Shown: piece after piece, positions 44,325 through 56,868 of the stretch
How the letters are laid out: each line of letters begins with the position of its first letter
Position numbering within the stretch: position 1 is the first letter of the stretch
Assembly (NCBI RefSeq): GCF_023078275.1
Contig: NC_062980.1
Location: forward strand, 1,930,001-1,994,000
DNA length: 64,000 nt
Direction: 5' to 3'
Source: Leguminivora glycinivorella
Lineage: Eukaryota > Arthropoda > Insecta > Lepidoptera > Tortricidae
The notes under the pieces: model-generated
What the model was told of the DNA's origin: nothing
What the model saw: only the letters and a program-made list of their open reading frames with translations
Database searches by the model: none
Made by a program: the position numbers and the translations under genes

Positions 44325-44696
44325 AAAACCGAAATAAATTACACATATGAAAGAAAAAGTGACCAAGTCCTCTGGTGCCTGAGGCTGGAATCGAACCAGC
44401 GTACTCTCCAATCGCGGGAGATGCCTCTTTATCCGCTCGGCCACCCAGGTCACAGCTGTCGAGGTCGAAATTATCTCTCATATGAGTAATCTATACAAGG
44501 ACTCGTAGCGCCCTCTGTCCATCCCTAGGGCAGAACGGTATGGTTAACGGTACGGTTGGTTGGTGGTGGTGGTGGTATGGTGGAGCGGATAAAGAGGCAT
44601 CTCCCGCGATTGGAGAGTACGCTGGTTCGATTCCAGCTTCAGGCACCAGAGGACTTGGTCACTTTTTCTTTCATATGTGTAATTTATTTCGGTTTT
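44325..44696. repeat. 113-bp inverted pair of tRNA-derived SINEs (family S3)
   Basis: Arms 44325-44437 and 44584-44696 are reverse complements with one mismatch. Each arm carries a tRNA-like 3' half (T arm 'gctggttcgattccagc') and the S3 body 'cactttttctttcatatgtg'. The left copy continues into a fuller tRNA head (minus strand 'acctgggtggccgagcgg'), while the right copy does not. The acceptor stem pairs poorly, so a functional tRNA is unlikely. Confidence 0.8.
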
Positions 44697-45528
44697 AATT
44701 TATATACATAGTAGTGTGACTACTTTAAGACAGCACAAGTTGAAATATTTTCAATAGATTATAATTTAACTTGTGTTCATTAGAATTAGTTTTTGTTTTT
44801 TTTATGTGTGTTTCACTATGATTACTTATTTTTTACTTTTAGGTTTACTCTTTGTATTTTTTTATAAATGTGTTGCTTTGCATTAAAGATCCTTGAGTTG
44901 AATTGATTCTGAGGTGCTTGCGACAAACTCAGTATTAAGTACACAGTTAATTTCCACTTAATTATTACATACCCAAGTATATATTAAAAGGCTAAAAGGT
45001 TATTTGCTCAGATGATTGACGAGAGGTTTAGCGTGATACTCATTAATCCTGAGCAAACAGAGTAAGGCCCTTAATGAGGCCCTTTGACCGCAGAGCGAGG
45101 GCTTAAAGTACTAATATACAACGATTTACTGAATAAATATGGAGGTTTGGGACTTTTAACGTAAAAAAAAGAGACGTGGCTAAATGTCTACAATATACAT
45201 ACATATCATCACGCCTGTATCTTAGTAATTCCTCTACGACATGAAACTAATCAAGTTTCAGTGCCACTCTTAACAAATAAGGGGTTGAAAGGAAACGAAA
45301 CTGTGACATTGCAGTGACCTTGCAGTGACAGGTTGCTAGGCCCTCGCCTACGTCACAATTTAACCCATATCCCACAATCGACTCACGACCCACGAGAAGA
45401 CAGGGGGTGGTGAAATTCTTAACCCATCACCAGTTCACCACACGGGGATTTCGGCTGACGGGTTGTCTTTAATATACTTTCTCAAATTTTATAAACTAAA
45501 CTTATTTCAGAACTCATATTAGCCATAC
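44697..45528. other. No feature recognised
   Basis: AT-rich spacer without coding evidence. Confidence 0.4.
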
Positions 45529-45586
45529 GGCGCTTACCATCAGGCGACCTGTCTGCTCGTTTGCCTCCTATCCCATAAAAAAAATA
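45529..45586 (-). repeat. Fragment of the 'gggataggaggcaaacgagc' repeat
   Basis: Reverse-strand match to the first part of 7537-7665. Confidence 0.7.
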
Positions 45587-45989
45587 CAGTAATAAACTTT
45601 GTTCTGGGTCATGCCAAATAATGCTTAACGTATTTACTTACTGTTGATTATTACATACTATCAAAAAACTGAACGTCACTAAAACCTCGTTTGTACCTAT
45701 CGTTTTTTGTTGTTCTTAAAACACAATTGGCTCTCCTGGTAAATTAATTATGTTACGGAATGGACTTGTACATATTTGTAAGTGGCTAAAAATTCCGTAA
45801 AAAAACCGATACGACCCTACCGTTTAGTTTAATGCTGACTTCCGGATTAATTTGTAGCTTGCAGGTAGTTATTTAGGTCCGGGTGGTCCAAATAACTGCG
45901 TGGTCATCCGGGTCATGGGAAAGTGAGGTAAAACATGACCACGTATATCTTGAATAATACGAGTAGCATGGTCTTATAATACGAGTCGT

Positions 45990-46135
45990 ACCTGCCGGCG
46001 TCGAGAATGGCAATCGTCGACACTTGACGCTGACAGAGATGCGGTCTAGCTCTGTCGCGTCAATACGCAAGAGCGATAGAGATAGCTATGAAACAGATAT
46101 TATCGTGAGCGTTTGTGCAGTTTGGTTACGTACCC
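45990..46135. mobile_element. MITE family M1, diverged copy
   Basis: The interior 'gctctgtcgcgtcaatacgc' and 'gagcgatagagatagc' is conserved. Its termini are degraded ('gtttggttacgtac'). Confidence 0.6.
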
Positions 46136-46619
46136 TGGACGACAGAGCTTCGCTCGGAGTTCGAAAACTCGACAATTCGCGTTTCCGGCAACTAAAACTA
46201 AGCTAGATTGATTTTTCACTCCAAGATACAAGATACAAAGTATTTACTCCGGAAACCCACACATAACAGATTTCGGGGAAACTTTTTTCTGAGATCGCCG
46301 GTACGAGTATATAAATTTAAAAATAAATATACAAGAATTGGTCGTTTAAAAGTATTAAATAATTATTTTTGACCTATATTCACTGCAATAAAACTATGGA
46401 AACGGATTAAATCGCGTATAATGAATGAGTAACTTTATCGCGGTAACCGAAGACAATACTATTTTCACTGCCTTTAAATAATACTGTTTTACTAAAAGTA
46501 TTAGCTATCAACATATAACAAAATAAATCTCTGGAATCTTCGAAAGATAAAGAGTCGAAGACTGTGTGGGATTTAAACATTTTTCGTTTCTTTTCACACA
46601 GATTATATTGTATACATAT

Positions 46620-47521
46620 AAAGAAAGAAAGAAAAGAAAGAAAAAATATTTATTTGGTATAAGAACAGTATAGGTACAACACAATACAAATAGAGTGAAC
46701 CGGTATACCAAATAGGATGCCGCTCAGCGTAGACCATGTCTAAGAGACACGGCACTGATTTTCAGGGCACCCATAATTAAAACTAAACTTAAAACTACTT
46801 ATGACAAGATCAAAACAGACCATACATGGAACATACAGATCAATAACAGAGAGAGAAGAAAAATCAAGTATCAGGACTCATTCATAAAGAAAGAGAGAAA
46901 GATAGTAATAATAGATAATGACGGGACAGTGAAACAAAAACGGGCACAAGCATTTTGAACGCGTTGAATTAATGCTGAGGTACGCGCTAGCATACAACCA
47001 CCGAAAACTGCATCTGCGTAACTTAACTTGGACAAGATAAGCGTGTCACAGAGATTTACGCGTAAGTCGACGTTAATAAAATCGCGGATACTATATAAAA
47101 CTTTGAGCCTATAAAAACAGTTCTTAACGAGTTCGAGCGTATGTTCTTCAAAGCGTAACTTGCTATCCATAAGCAAACCTAAATTTCGAGCTATAGAAAC
47201 GCGCTCTAAGATATCGCCCGAGACTAGCACTTGTGGAGGCGCGAGGTCAAACAGCGGTTTATCGAGGCCAAAGACCATCAGCTTTGACTTACTAGAATTA
47301 AGTACGAGTTTGTTTGCTTTGCACCATATACCTATTTGATCCAAGTCCGAATTTAATTTACTAACTGCTGATAGCATTTCGTTAGGCTTGAACGGTATAT
47401 AAATTTGTAGATCGTCAGCTATACATATGTTATGACATGACACTCGTTCATCCGAAGAGTATATTGAAAGTGTCACATTTGAAGGTATTTTGTAAGTACA
47501 TAAAAGTACAGAAGCGGACAA
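46620..47521 (-). pseudogene. Non-LTR retrotransposon RT fragment (family L-D)
   Basis: The minus-strand ORF holds the RT catalytic region as IADDLQIYIPFK (the usual YADD-type box with Tyr replaced by Ile), then WCKANKLVLNSSKSKLMVFG and the thumb-like LGLLMDSKLRFEEHTLELVK, ending near FCFTVPSLS. A GAAA-rich tail lies at 46620-46650. It is 5' truncated inside RT and has no endonuclease. Confidence 0.8.
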
Positions 47522-47651
47522 GCGATGTATTATTTATGTCATAAAAACTGTTAATGAAAAAAAAGGTAATATATTTTTTCGACTCCTGAACTGTTATTCG
47601 TCATTTACAGGGTCGTGCATAGATCTTTAAAACTCTACATAAAAGTCTATT

Positions 47652-47789
47652 CCCCAAAGCCAGCGTCCGCCGGCTTTCCGCGCATGCGCGCAGTATCGAA
47701 AAAACTGAAAACGTACTGTTTGGCTCTGTAACCATGGCAACGCATTGTTATAATGATACTGCGCGCGTGCGCGGAAAGGCTTTGGGCAG
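47652..47789. mobile_element. GC-rich palindromic MITE
   Basis: 'ctttccgcgcatgcgcgcag' on the left pairs with 'ctgcgcgcgtgcgcggaaag' on the right, with 'ccaaagcc' / 'ggctttgg' further out. Confidence 0.7.
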
Positions 47790-48052
47790 CTGAGCTGACA
47801 GTGCAAACCTTTGCGTCAAAATACAGAAAACAGTGTGAATTTCACGAAAGTTATTCAAGAAAACTATTAAAAACTAAGTGCATGCTGCATGGTCGTAGAA
47901 AAAGTATTGTATGCAACGGTGTTTAATTAACACACAAATGACCCACTTCCACCATGATTCACGTCTAACCTTGCCTTTTCTTCTCCACCTATAGAAATGT
48001 TATTATTTCCCGAATACCCATGACTCAGGACACAAACCCCTTCGTATTGTCT

Positions 48053-48189
48053 CAGGGGGGCTACCATGAAGTAACTAAAACCGTTCTTTTTAGGTTGAGA
48101 GAGAGGGACGACACTATGTAACTGCTACAGCTGTGTCCCTCTTTCTCGACCAAAACTGACGTCTTTAGTGCTTCATGGTAACCCCCCAG
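48053..48189. mobile_element. Palindromic MITE
   Basis: The left end GGGGGGCTACCATGAAG and inverted right end GGGGGGTTACCATGAAG match, as do the inner 'gagagagagggac' / 'gtccctctttctc' blocks. Confidence 0.75.
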
Positions 48190-48468
48190 ATCCCATTTGC
48201 ACTGCGAATCAAGTACAGCCAACATTATTTTACCGTCCAAATAGCAATGAAACACTTGGAAATCGACTGTATTACTGAGTTGATAAGGGTTTAAAGGATT
48301 TTGAATGAGTGTAAAGGTAAAGTTGTAGTGAAACCACAGCATCTTTGTTGGTTGGCCTAACGGTAATTCAGGTTTGGAAAGTACTAACATCAGCTCAATG
48401 AATTTGACCGATTGTGTATCTTTTTGTGTTGTAATAAGAGGTCCAAATAGTAACTTGGTTATGTTCAT
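48190..48468 (-). other. Open stretch of unknown nature beside a MITE
   Basis: A minus-strand frame opens MNITKLLFGPLITTQKDTQS and stays open for ~93 codons up to the MITE, which supplies the remaining codons to a stop at 48061. No homology or splice signals were recognised, so it may be chance or a repeat fragment. Confidence 0.2.
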
Positions 48469-49560
48469 GGTAGGTACTATGCAAGATTCGGGTTGTGTAC
48501 TGAGTTTTTAGGTAGGTATTCGGTCATTGAAATACGTTGGGCTAATCAGGCGTGGTGAAAACATGTTAAGAGGGTTTCAAGTAAGTACCTACTTGCAATG
48601 AGCGCTTTATGTGAACATATTTTTTTGGACGAATTTGTGCTTAAGAAGGTTTGAACGCATTTCATCTTTACAATTTGATATCGTTTCCTGATTTGACATT
48701 AAAATAAGGATACTTTAAGTTGGCATAAAATAAATTACTTGAGCACAAGTAGGTATTTGCTAAATAGACATAGACATCATTTATTGGTGATAACGTTGTT
48801 GCAATTGTTACTTATTTCTATATATATTATATCTACTATACAATTACTTATTGTAAATATGCATAGTATGCATTGCATACCTCTAAGCCCATACTACATT
48901 TTTTAATTGTAGAGGCACAACACAACTTCTAAAATGTACACACCTACGCCTAATGTACACATACCTTCGCTGTATACTTATCGTTATTGTGAAATTTCCA
49001 TCCATCTCAAGTTTTGGCCATTTGAATAAAAACTTTGCCTTGCCGTACTTATTGTAATCTTTATTGTCTAAACAATATCAATTTACATAGATAAAATATA
49101 TCATGTGCGTAATATATATTTCTCACCAAAAACTTTATTACCATAAAATAACGTCTTTCAGTGAAACAAAACTAACCATCGAAAACTACGAACACGAAAA
49201 ACTACGCAAAAATCCAGATACCCTTTGAACATGCTGACAAATTGGATTCAGTGAATGAAAATCCATACTTATTTCACTGACACATATCATTTTCTGCTAA
49301 GGTCGGTCTGCAAGGACTTGCCTATGAATTCATTGCCGCAAGACTGAGTTTAGGCTTTTCTATCCCGTCTAGACTTTGATCTAATTTCGGAAACTCCTTG
49401 TTATATCATCGCTCAATGAAGTTGAAAATGCGAGGAGTGAAACTTGGGTGCCTGGTTTTCTGAGATAAATATTATTCTGTAGGTAGGTACATAGTAGAGA
49501 AATGGATAGTTATTGTACTTTAAAACGCTGCTACGTATTTTTTTACTTATAAATAATACT
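48469..49560. other. No feature recognised
   Basis: AT-rich spacer. A short M1-like piece ('acgatattatcgtgagcg') follows at about 49605. Confidence 0.4.
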
Positions 49561-49627
49561 ACTACTGCCGACCTATCCGAAACGATATTATCTGGCTACG
49601 ATAACGATATTATCGTGAGCGTTTAGT

Positions 49628-51118
49628 GAGCGGTAAGTGGGTGCGACTTTCGGTCCGGAGGTAGCGGGTTCGAACCCCGGCTCGCACCAATGAATTATTT
49701 GGAACTTATGTGCAAAATGTCATTTGATATTTGCCAGTCGCTTGTCGGTGAAGGAAAACATCGTGAGGAAACCGGACTAATTCCAATAATGTCAAGTTAC
49801 CCTTCGGATTGGAAGATCAGATGGCAGTCGCTTTCGTATTTGATATTTGATATTTGATATTTTTTATTCAAGAAACAATATTATAACATTGTATTTGAAA
49901 TGACTTATAGCTAAATTACTTAACACTAACATGGAATCAATTTACAATAATTATACATTAAAACAAACCTAAGGAAAACATAGAATGTACAATTTACGAT
50001 AAAGATATAAAATTTGATTATAATGAGATTAAATTATGTCCCAATAAATATTTATAAATAGTAAATTATAGAATTTGACATGTCCAATTTATTCTACTTA
50101 AAGCTCATCCACCGAATAAAAACACTTTTCTAACAAGAAAGATTTCAGTTTGTTTTTGAAAATATGGCAACTAGTGAGAGACTTCAACTCGATAGGTAAT
50201 CTGTTAAAAAGAACAATAGCCTGGTAACCTGCCGCATGCTTCACTACTTTGAGTCTGGTGTTCACTGTATGGGGCAAGTCTTTACGCCTCGAAGCTAAAC
50301 GCTTGTCCCTCTGATCTGAAGTTTCAATTAAATGCAAGTGTTTAACTAAGTCCGTGAGTAAAATCAATATGTACAGGCTGGGAGTAGTTAAAATTTTAAA
50401 ATCTAAAAAGTACTGTTTACTCGGTGTATCCTGTGGAACCCTTGCCATTATTCGTATTGCTCTTTTCTGAGCAATGAAAGCAGCTTGTACGTTATATTTG
50501 TAACTATTGCCCCAAAGTTGAATACTGTACCGCAATTTTGATTCAACCAGAGCATGGTACGTAAACCATTTTCAGTTGATTCAGTTGCAGTTCATCTCTC
50601 AGACTTCTGAGGGCATAGCACGCACTGTTTACTGCATTTATCACAGCCGATACTTCTGGCTTCCAGTTCAGATACGAATCTATGTATACGCCTAAAAATT
50701 TGGCTTTTTCTACCTGATCTATCATGTCACCCTCCATGTAGATCTGCAAGGCGTCTTTATTTTTGGATGTGGTTCTAAATAGCATAACGTTAGTTTTTTT
50801 GGCATTCAGTTTCAAATCGTTAGCTTGAAATGAAACCACCTAGTGAATGTCTCCAGGGCATAATTTACCTTAACATTTAGTTCAGGTATACTGCTTGCTG
50901 TTACAACAGCATTCGTATCATCCGCAAAAACAACTAAAGTAGTATCGAGGACGTTGTACTCAACGTACTTAATTAGGTCGTTGGTAAAGATAATGAAAAA
51001 TGTAGGTCCTAATATAGTAAAACTAGTGCCTACGCCAAATCTTGGGATTAGTTGTCAAAGCGGACCCCCATGATCCGTGGCAAATGCCGGGATAACGCAA
51101 AGAGGATGAAGATGATGA
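49628..51118 (+). repeat. SINE S2 split by a LINE
   Basis: The head with B box 'gggttcgaaccccgg' and the first body half end at 'cagtcgctttcgta' (49838). The second half resumes at about 51028 with 'ctagtgcctacgccaaatct' and 'ggattagttgtcaaagcgga'. The intact reverse copy at 22240-22575 confirms the join. Confidence 0.85.
49839..51027 (-). pseudogene. 5'-truncated non-LTR retrotransposon (family L-E) inside a SINE
   Basis: The 3' tail is an ATATCAA-type repeat at 49838-49862. From about 51022 downwards, minus-strand frames encode ILGPTFFIIFTNDLIKYVEY, the catalytic VVFADDTNAVV, then NDLKLNAKKTNVMLFRTTSK and VEKAKFLGVYIDSYLNW. After a frame break near 50540 comes YSIQLWGNSYKYNVQAAFIA and a C-terminal tail to a stop at 50098-50100. 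At least two frame breaks (about 50830 and 50540) make it inactive. The insertion point shows about GTA shared on both sides. Confidence 0.85.
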
Positions 51119-52527
51119 CCTATCATGGTATTCTACCTAATCAGTAAACTTTTTAATTAACATCAAAGCTTTGATTCCGAAATTCCCTCGTATCAAAATA
51201 TTTCGCATTAAGCCCCCTACTTTAATTCGAACCCGCTCGGCGGGGCCTTGCGCGGTAAAATTACATTGCCGACCGTTTTATTGGTTTTAAAACTGTGCTT
51301 TTATTACTCAATCGAACTGCGATGTGCGATTCAGAAGTTGTCGATGAACTTCGCATCTGTCCCTAGTGTATCTTGACCCAAACTTTTTTAATTTCATATA
51401 ACATCTTACACATGGGAAATATAATATCTTAGGAGTATACTAAAAGCATAATGACATATCTCCGAAAATTGACACACAGCGAAATGTCACTTCAGCAAAA
51501 TGACATGTATTCCATCTTAAACGTACGCAAAATGCCACAAGGTAAAATCACAGTTGCAAAACAATAGGTAGGTTATTTGTGTTAGGTTGATTCAGATACC
51601 CGAAAGGTAATCCTAAAAGTAGGAGCTCCTTTGCGCAGGGATTTCGAAAAATTGGCGCAATAAAGGCTCTTAGATAGCAACTAGCTTCGTACAAGGCTAA
51701 AAATGTCAAATCGTCGGTCGGTCGTTAAAATTTGGCATTATGCGTGTAATATTACTGAAACGCTAAAGATTCGCATCGTAAATTGCAAAGTCTGTGAAAT
51801 CGTCCTCGGTTATGCTTGCTTATTGCTAAACGTTGTTACTTAAATAAATAGTTTCATATTCGACGACAATTTAATTAGGCGCTGAACATTACCATTCGAG
51901 GGTACACTCTTGCTATTTTTCCGTAGCCTATTCACCCGCTTTGTGCAACCGCGCCATTTAAGCGCCAGCAATCAGCTTAGTCGAACCGCTTTGCTTAGCG
52001 CTGGTGGAAACGGGTTCGACTAAGCTATAAGCTATAAGCGTGGATATCAAACACATTCACATAGCACATCGCTGGTGGAAAGACACCATAACAGATTCCC
52101 TATAGTTGAAATAGTCAACTAATTTATACTGGTTCTCATGATGAAAGTGATTGCCAAATTATTTTGGAATAAACCCCACGCTGCTATATAATTCGAATCT
52201 TTAACCGAGCTCAAGTTTATTGAGTCACGTTTAGTTTTTAAAAATATAGAAATGGCTTCAGAGCGATTCCTAAACCTGTACCAGTAAATATATTGGATAA
52301 AGTGTGTAATATATAAGCTAATTTCTTGCTTCAAGTCTGACGAGTAAACGAGAATGCTGTGCCGCTACATAATATACGTACAACCAGCTGCTAACGAAAT
52401 TGACTCGCCCCTGCATAGAAGTTTGTTTGAAAAGGTGGTAATCGAAAAGTATTTATTGCTGTGTACATTTCTGCGATTTTCAAAACTTTTATTTGTCAAG
52501 GGGTGTTTCAAAATTGGTAATAAAAGC
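51119..52527. other. No gene; one strong hairpin
   Basis: AGCTTAGTCGAACC (51974-51987) and its reverse complement (52013-52026) form a 14-bp stem. 'gctggtggaaa' occurs in the loop and again at about 52071. Probably a MITE relic. Confidence 0.45.
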
Positions 52528-52760
52528 AGGGGTGGCTCACTCCGCGATCCTATCGCCGCGCTACAAGTACATGCCGCCGGCCGCGAGTTCGTGGCCCATT
52601 CAGTGGTGACGACCTTCGCGCGTCGCAATAGAATTCAATGTCGGCTGTTCGCGTGCGGTACCTTTGTTAATGTAGGTAAGAATGGCGGCATTTTGTGAAC
52701 GTCAAAGGAGTGAGCCTTCTGTACTTGTACTGATTATATATTCTGTGATAAAAATAAAAT
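52528..52760 (+). repeat. GC-rich repeat G, copy 2
   Basis: An uninterrupted copy, 'gtggctcactccgcgatcct' to 'ttgtactgattatatattct', that shows where copy 1 (10427-10965) was interrupted. Confidence 0.7.
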
Positions 52761-53009
52761 ATTTCCCCACGTTCCGAGACGGATGCGTTGGTTTTAGTCT
52801 ACAACAGTTATTTTGTCTTTACAGGGGGTGTTATCCAAACGACTGTGGCTCAAAATTTCCATTTTATATGTATTAACACTAAAAGAGTTTTGAATGATTC
52901 GAGGTTATTTTCGTTATAATTATAACATATTAAAAGTGAATGCAGCCAAAGCGCGCGAAGGAGGGTAGATCGCGCGCTGTCTACGCAACTTTGACATCCA
53001 TCCGCCTTC

Positions 53010-53115
53010 TTCAGTTTTCAGTGACCATGATGCATGCAACTGCGTCGAATCATCGGGAGCTCGACAAAAATCAGAAAGGTAATCACGGTCTATATCTTGG
53101 TCAATATAAGTCTAA
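53010..53115 (+). repeat. Repeat H, copy 2
   Basis: Matches 26375-26530 over 'catgatgcatgcaactgcgt' and 'aaggtaatcacggtctatat'. Confidence 0.65.
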
Positions 53116-54479
53116 TGTAAACCTAATACCCACTTTTTTGGATTTAAAAATCCACCCTAAATTCATTTTATAATTTAATTTCAACTACATTAACTACCTC
53201 GCGCCGCCTCGTCTCGCAATAATTTACACGAACGTAAAGCAACACCCATGGTCTTATCATTCCTTTAGTGCCGACATAAATTACTTAAACATTATTACTT
53301 CAAATAACGTTTATTACTTTGTATCAACATGTGTGAGATATGTCCTGTACTAAGTTACGATAAAATGCACGCATTCTTATTTTACTGGTAAAAAAAGAAA
53401 AAAATACAAAATAATAGTCCCTGTTTTCTGTTTAAAGCATAGAAAAATTTATGTCATGATCACGACGACTTATGTAATTTTCATTTATTTTCAGTTTTAT
53501 TGCCGCGAATATCACTGCAGTAAAATTTTACTATAGTTAGAAGGCAGCTGAGAAAATTATTTGAATCAGAACGGTTTTTGACCAAGTATCTCCGATCCGA
53601 ACCCCTGAAAATATACAAGCTTCGATCTCCGGCATTCGATTTTTTTTCAGTCATTCTTCAGATCTACTGCGTACATTACTATATGTACAAATAGTTGAAC
53701 ATTACTTAAATATTTTTAAAATAGATTATAGGCCCTGTTGTTGAGAGAGTGCTTTTACTCAATTGAAGAATTTATTAATTATTTCAACGAAAATTGACTA
53801 ACTTAAATAGTTTTAATAATAATATAATATTCTAATTGGGATTTTTTGGAATTTGGCTTTTACTAAATGTTGTAAATGTTTAAAGATTTAGATGTTGTTA
53901 ATGAATAAATAAATAATAAAAATAAATTTCTACGGCTACTAACGGCTACTAACCATATTTCCATAGGTTCGGATCAGATCGTATAGTTTAAATGCGTATA
54001 CCCTTAGCTTAAGTTAATTACTCCCTTATTTGGTATTAGCTAAATTGTTACCTAATAGTTCTCTGATGTTTGCTATTGTAGTTTTACTTACTAGATAGTG
54101 CTAAAATATGTATTGTTTCCGCTGAATTGTAAAACATGCTGAGTACACTTGTTTTGGATCTCGTGCTAGTTTTAAGCCACTTAGCATAAGTTTTAATTGT
54201 TATCAAGATTTTGTACGAAATCTGTTTGGTGTACCTAATAAAGTAAAATAAAAAAAATAAAAATAGGGTGTAGTGCGAAATCAGCCTCACTCTCGACTCG
54301 TCCTCGAAAAAGCCTCTACTTGGGAAATTCTATACGAGTAAATAGAATATAATAGAAAACATTTATTGAACGTCACAACAAAGTACAAATAAAACAGAAC
54401 ACATGCAAAAAAAAATATTAGACGCTAAAATAGGACCCCCACACCCAGCATAATGCCGCGGACATCCGCAACGCTGTAG
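53116..54479. other. No feature recognised
   Basis: AT-rich spacer without supported ORFs. Confidence 0.4.
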
Positions 54480-54594
54480 GGCAATCATGGTCGCGCGATA
54501 AATGATAAAACATCGGGCCGACCCTATCGCACTTACAAATAGTGCGATAGGGACGGCCTGCTGTTTTATCATTTATCGCGCGACCATAATTGCC
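54480..54594. mobile_element. 115-bp palindromic MITE (family W)
   Basis: 'atggtcgcgcgataaatgat' pairs with 'atcatttatcgcgcgaccat', and the inner 'gaccctatcgcac' with 'gtgcgatagggac'. A partial copy is at the end of the window. Confidence 0.8.
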
Positions 54595-55039
54595 TGCCTG
54601 GTTAAAAATAAATAAATAAATATAAAATAAAATTGTGAAAGAAAGTGCCAGGCATTTTTTGGCCGGTTAATGCATATTGCATTGTATAAAACATACTTCC
54701 CAGTAAAAATTCATAGTGCGCAAACAAGCAACTTGACGGTGAGTGTACCCTGAGGCTAAATGAGCTGATCCACTCTCATGATGACCATGATTGCAACGAG
54801 AAATCTCTTTATAAAAATGCTTTTTTTTATGGAAATAATTTATTTATTAAGCGGCGGCGTCAGTGTCATGGGTCCATGCCGCAGGACGATCCATTAAGAT
54901 TGATTTCATTGTAATTTTCTTTTCTTTCTTTCTTTCCTTTCTTTTCTTTTGTGAATATGTGTATCTATGGACTAAAGTTGCCTGAAATAAATGATTTAAT
55001 AAATTAAGAGATTATCACTGACTGAGTTTTCTCATTTTC

Positions 55040-55470
55040 GAATCCGACATCGGTCCGATATCCTATATATTTAAGGCGCCATTTTTGACATTTGCCTTTG
55101 ACATCCTTCCTTCGACGACCGGTCTGGCGCAGTCGGTAGTGACCCTGCCTGCTGCGCCGCGGTCCCTGGTTCGAATCCCGGTAAGGGCATTTATTTGTGT
55201 GATGAGCACAGATATTTGTTCCTGAGTCATGGATGTTTTCTACGTATATAAGTATTTATATATTATATATATCGTTGTCGTTGTGGGTACTACAACACAA
55301 GCCTTCTTGAGCTTACCGTGGGCCTCAGTCAATCTGTGTAAGAATGTCCTATAATATTTATTTATTTATTTATTATTATTCCATTTATTTATCTCTTTTC
55401 TTAAGCTTATTCTATTTATTTATTATTATTATTCCTACATTCGATATCGGATCGAATAATGTGAAAACGA
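55040..55470. mobile_element. Harbinger-type MITE Hb split by a SINE
   Basis: The left Hb end ('gttttctcattttcgaatcc', 'aaggcgccattttt') is at about 55028-55105, and the right end ('cgatatcggatcgaataatg', 'gtgaaaacg') at about 55440-55469. The middle is a plus-strand SINE S1, so here the SINE is the younger insertion. Confidence 0.65.
55110..55375 (+). repeat. SINE S1, near-complete copy
   Basis: Head 'gacgaccggtctggcgcagt', B box 'ggttcgaatcc', body and the variant 3' end 'gcttaccgtgggcctcagtc', followed by a TTTA-rich tail. Confidence 0.85.
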
Positions 55471-56089
55471 ACACAGTTTGCTGGACTGCGAATGCGAATA
55501 ATATCATCGAAATATTTAGTGATATCTTTAGCATTTGTACTTGTTTGAAGAAAACCAGAATCTTGCCGCCTGACACAAATATGTTGGTGCTTTTACAGTT
55601 TTGTGCAATAACTAAACTATAAACTAAATTATCTAGAGGTACGAACATGCCCCGCCATCTCTAGATTGTCTCTTTACAACACGAGATAAGACTTCGCGTC
55701 AGATGCACGTCCACGTTTCAGCAAAATAAACATAAAAACACTACGAGCACAGCATACGGTCTGATTCGAAGTTTAATATGCTTCAAAAGTTATCACCACG
55801 ATGAAGATCGGATAAGGTCAATCGGGATAATTGCGCCTAATGGAGTACTTAGTTATTGATGGTATCTTTCTAAACGGAACATTTTTAGAACTATTGCAAT
55901 CGGTTCCCCTTGTTTTGGCATAATTTTACAACCAAGAATTCTTTTTGGCCTAATTCACCTTTCGCATAATCTGTTATGGCATAGTATAGTTACGCATAAT
56001 TTGTCTAGGCATATTTTGTTTGTCCGAATATATTTCATGCATAAAGGTTTTTATGCATAATTTATTTCTGCATAATATGGTTTAGCATG
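55470..56089. other. No feature recognised
   Basis: A loose series of 'gcataat' motifs occurs at about 55970-56090. No ORF is supported. Confidence 0.35.
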
Positions 56090-56215
56090 TATGTTTTCTA
56101 TGTATGTAAGTATTTGTATATTATGTATATCGTTGTTTGAGTACCCACATCACAAGGCTTCTTGAGCTTACCGTGGGGCTCAGTCAATCTGTGTAAGGAT
56201 GTCGTATTACTTATG
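56090..56215 (+). repeat. SINE S1, 3' part
   Basis: 'gttttctatgtatgtaagta' to 'cagtcaatctgtgtaaggat'. No head. Confidence 0.7.
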
Positions 56216-56840
56216 TATGTATCTTATTTCTTCATCTACTTATGTAAAAGTATTTATTTATTATATAAGTATCTAGAGAAAACTTTTCCAGGGACAACAG
56301 GTTCAGAAAGACCTGTGTGCCCTACAAGTGACTGAATAGCATCAGAATTCAGAACGCACAGGAAAGAAGCGAATCACGGCGAAGCCTATTGTAGAAGGCC
56401 AAGAATGTACTTCGGGTCGTTGAGCCAGCAAAGTTAGTAAGAGACAAATTTTGACATACGTAAAAGTTGGAATCAAACCTATAGTCGCTCTTTGAATGTC
56501 TGAATTCAGTCAGAAATTAATACACCACGTAAGAACAATGAAGCCATAATGGCGCTCGGTACACGAACATTTTCGCTGCACAATTTTGAAAGCTATTTTA
56601 CGAAAATTTTCGCTGCGCAGTTTTAACCGACTATTTTCGCTCGTGCTAGTTGAAATTTATTTTATAACTTGTTTTCAGCAGGCTGGTTCAAATAATTAAC
56701 ATGTCGTCATAATAGAGATTTGTCTTTTAGCATTTAAAGGTTGTAATTCTAGGCATTTCGTACCGGCATTTTAGTGTGAATTTACATTGTATAGAATATA
56801 AGTAATTCTCTTTATTTACATGAACATATTTACATAATTA
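56216..56840. other. No feature recognised
   Basis: No coding region or repeat match within the window. Confidence 0.4.
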
Positions 56841-56868
56841 TATAAGAAACTAAGACTAAACTTAAAAG

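Noticed and set aside
44380..44460. Possible tRNA gene on the minus strand
   Set aside because: The T arm is good but the acceptor stem pairs poorly, and the flanks are the S3 SINE body.
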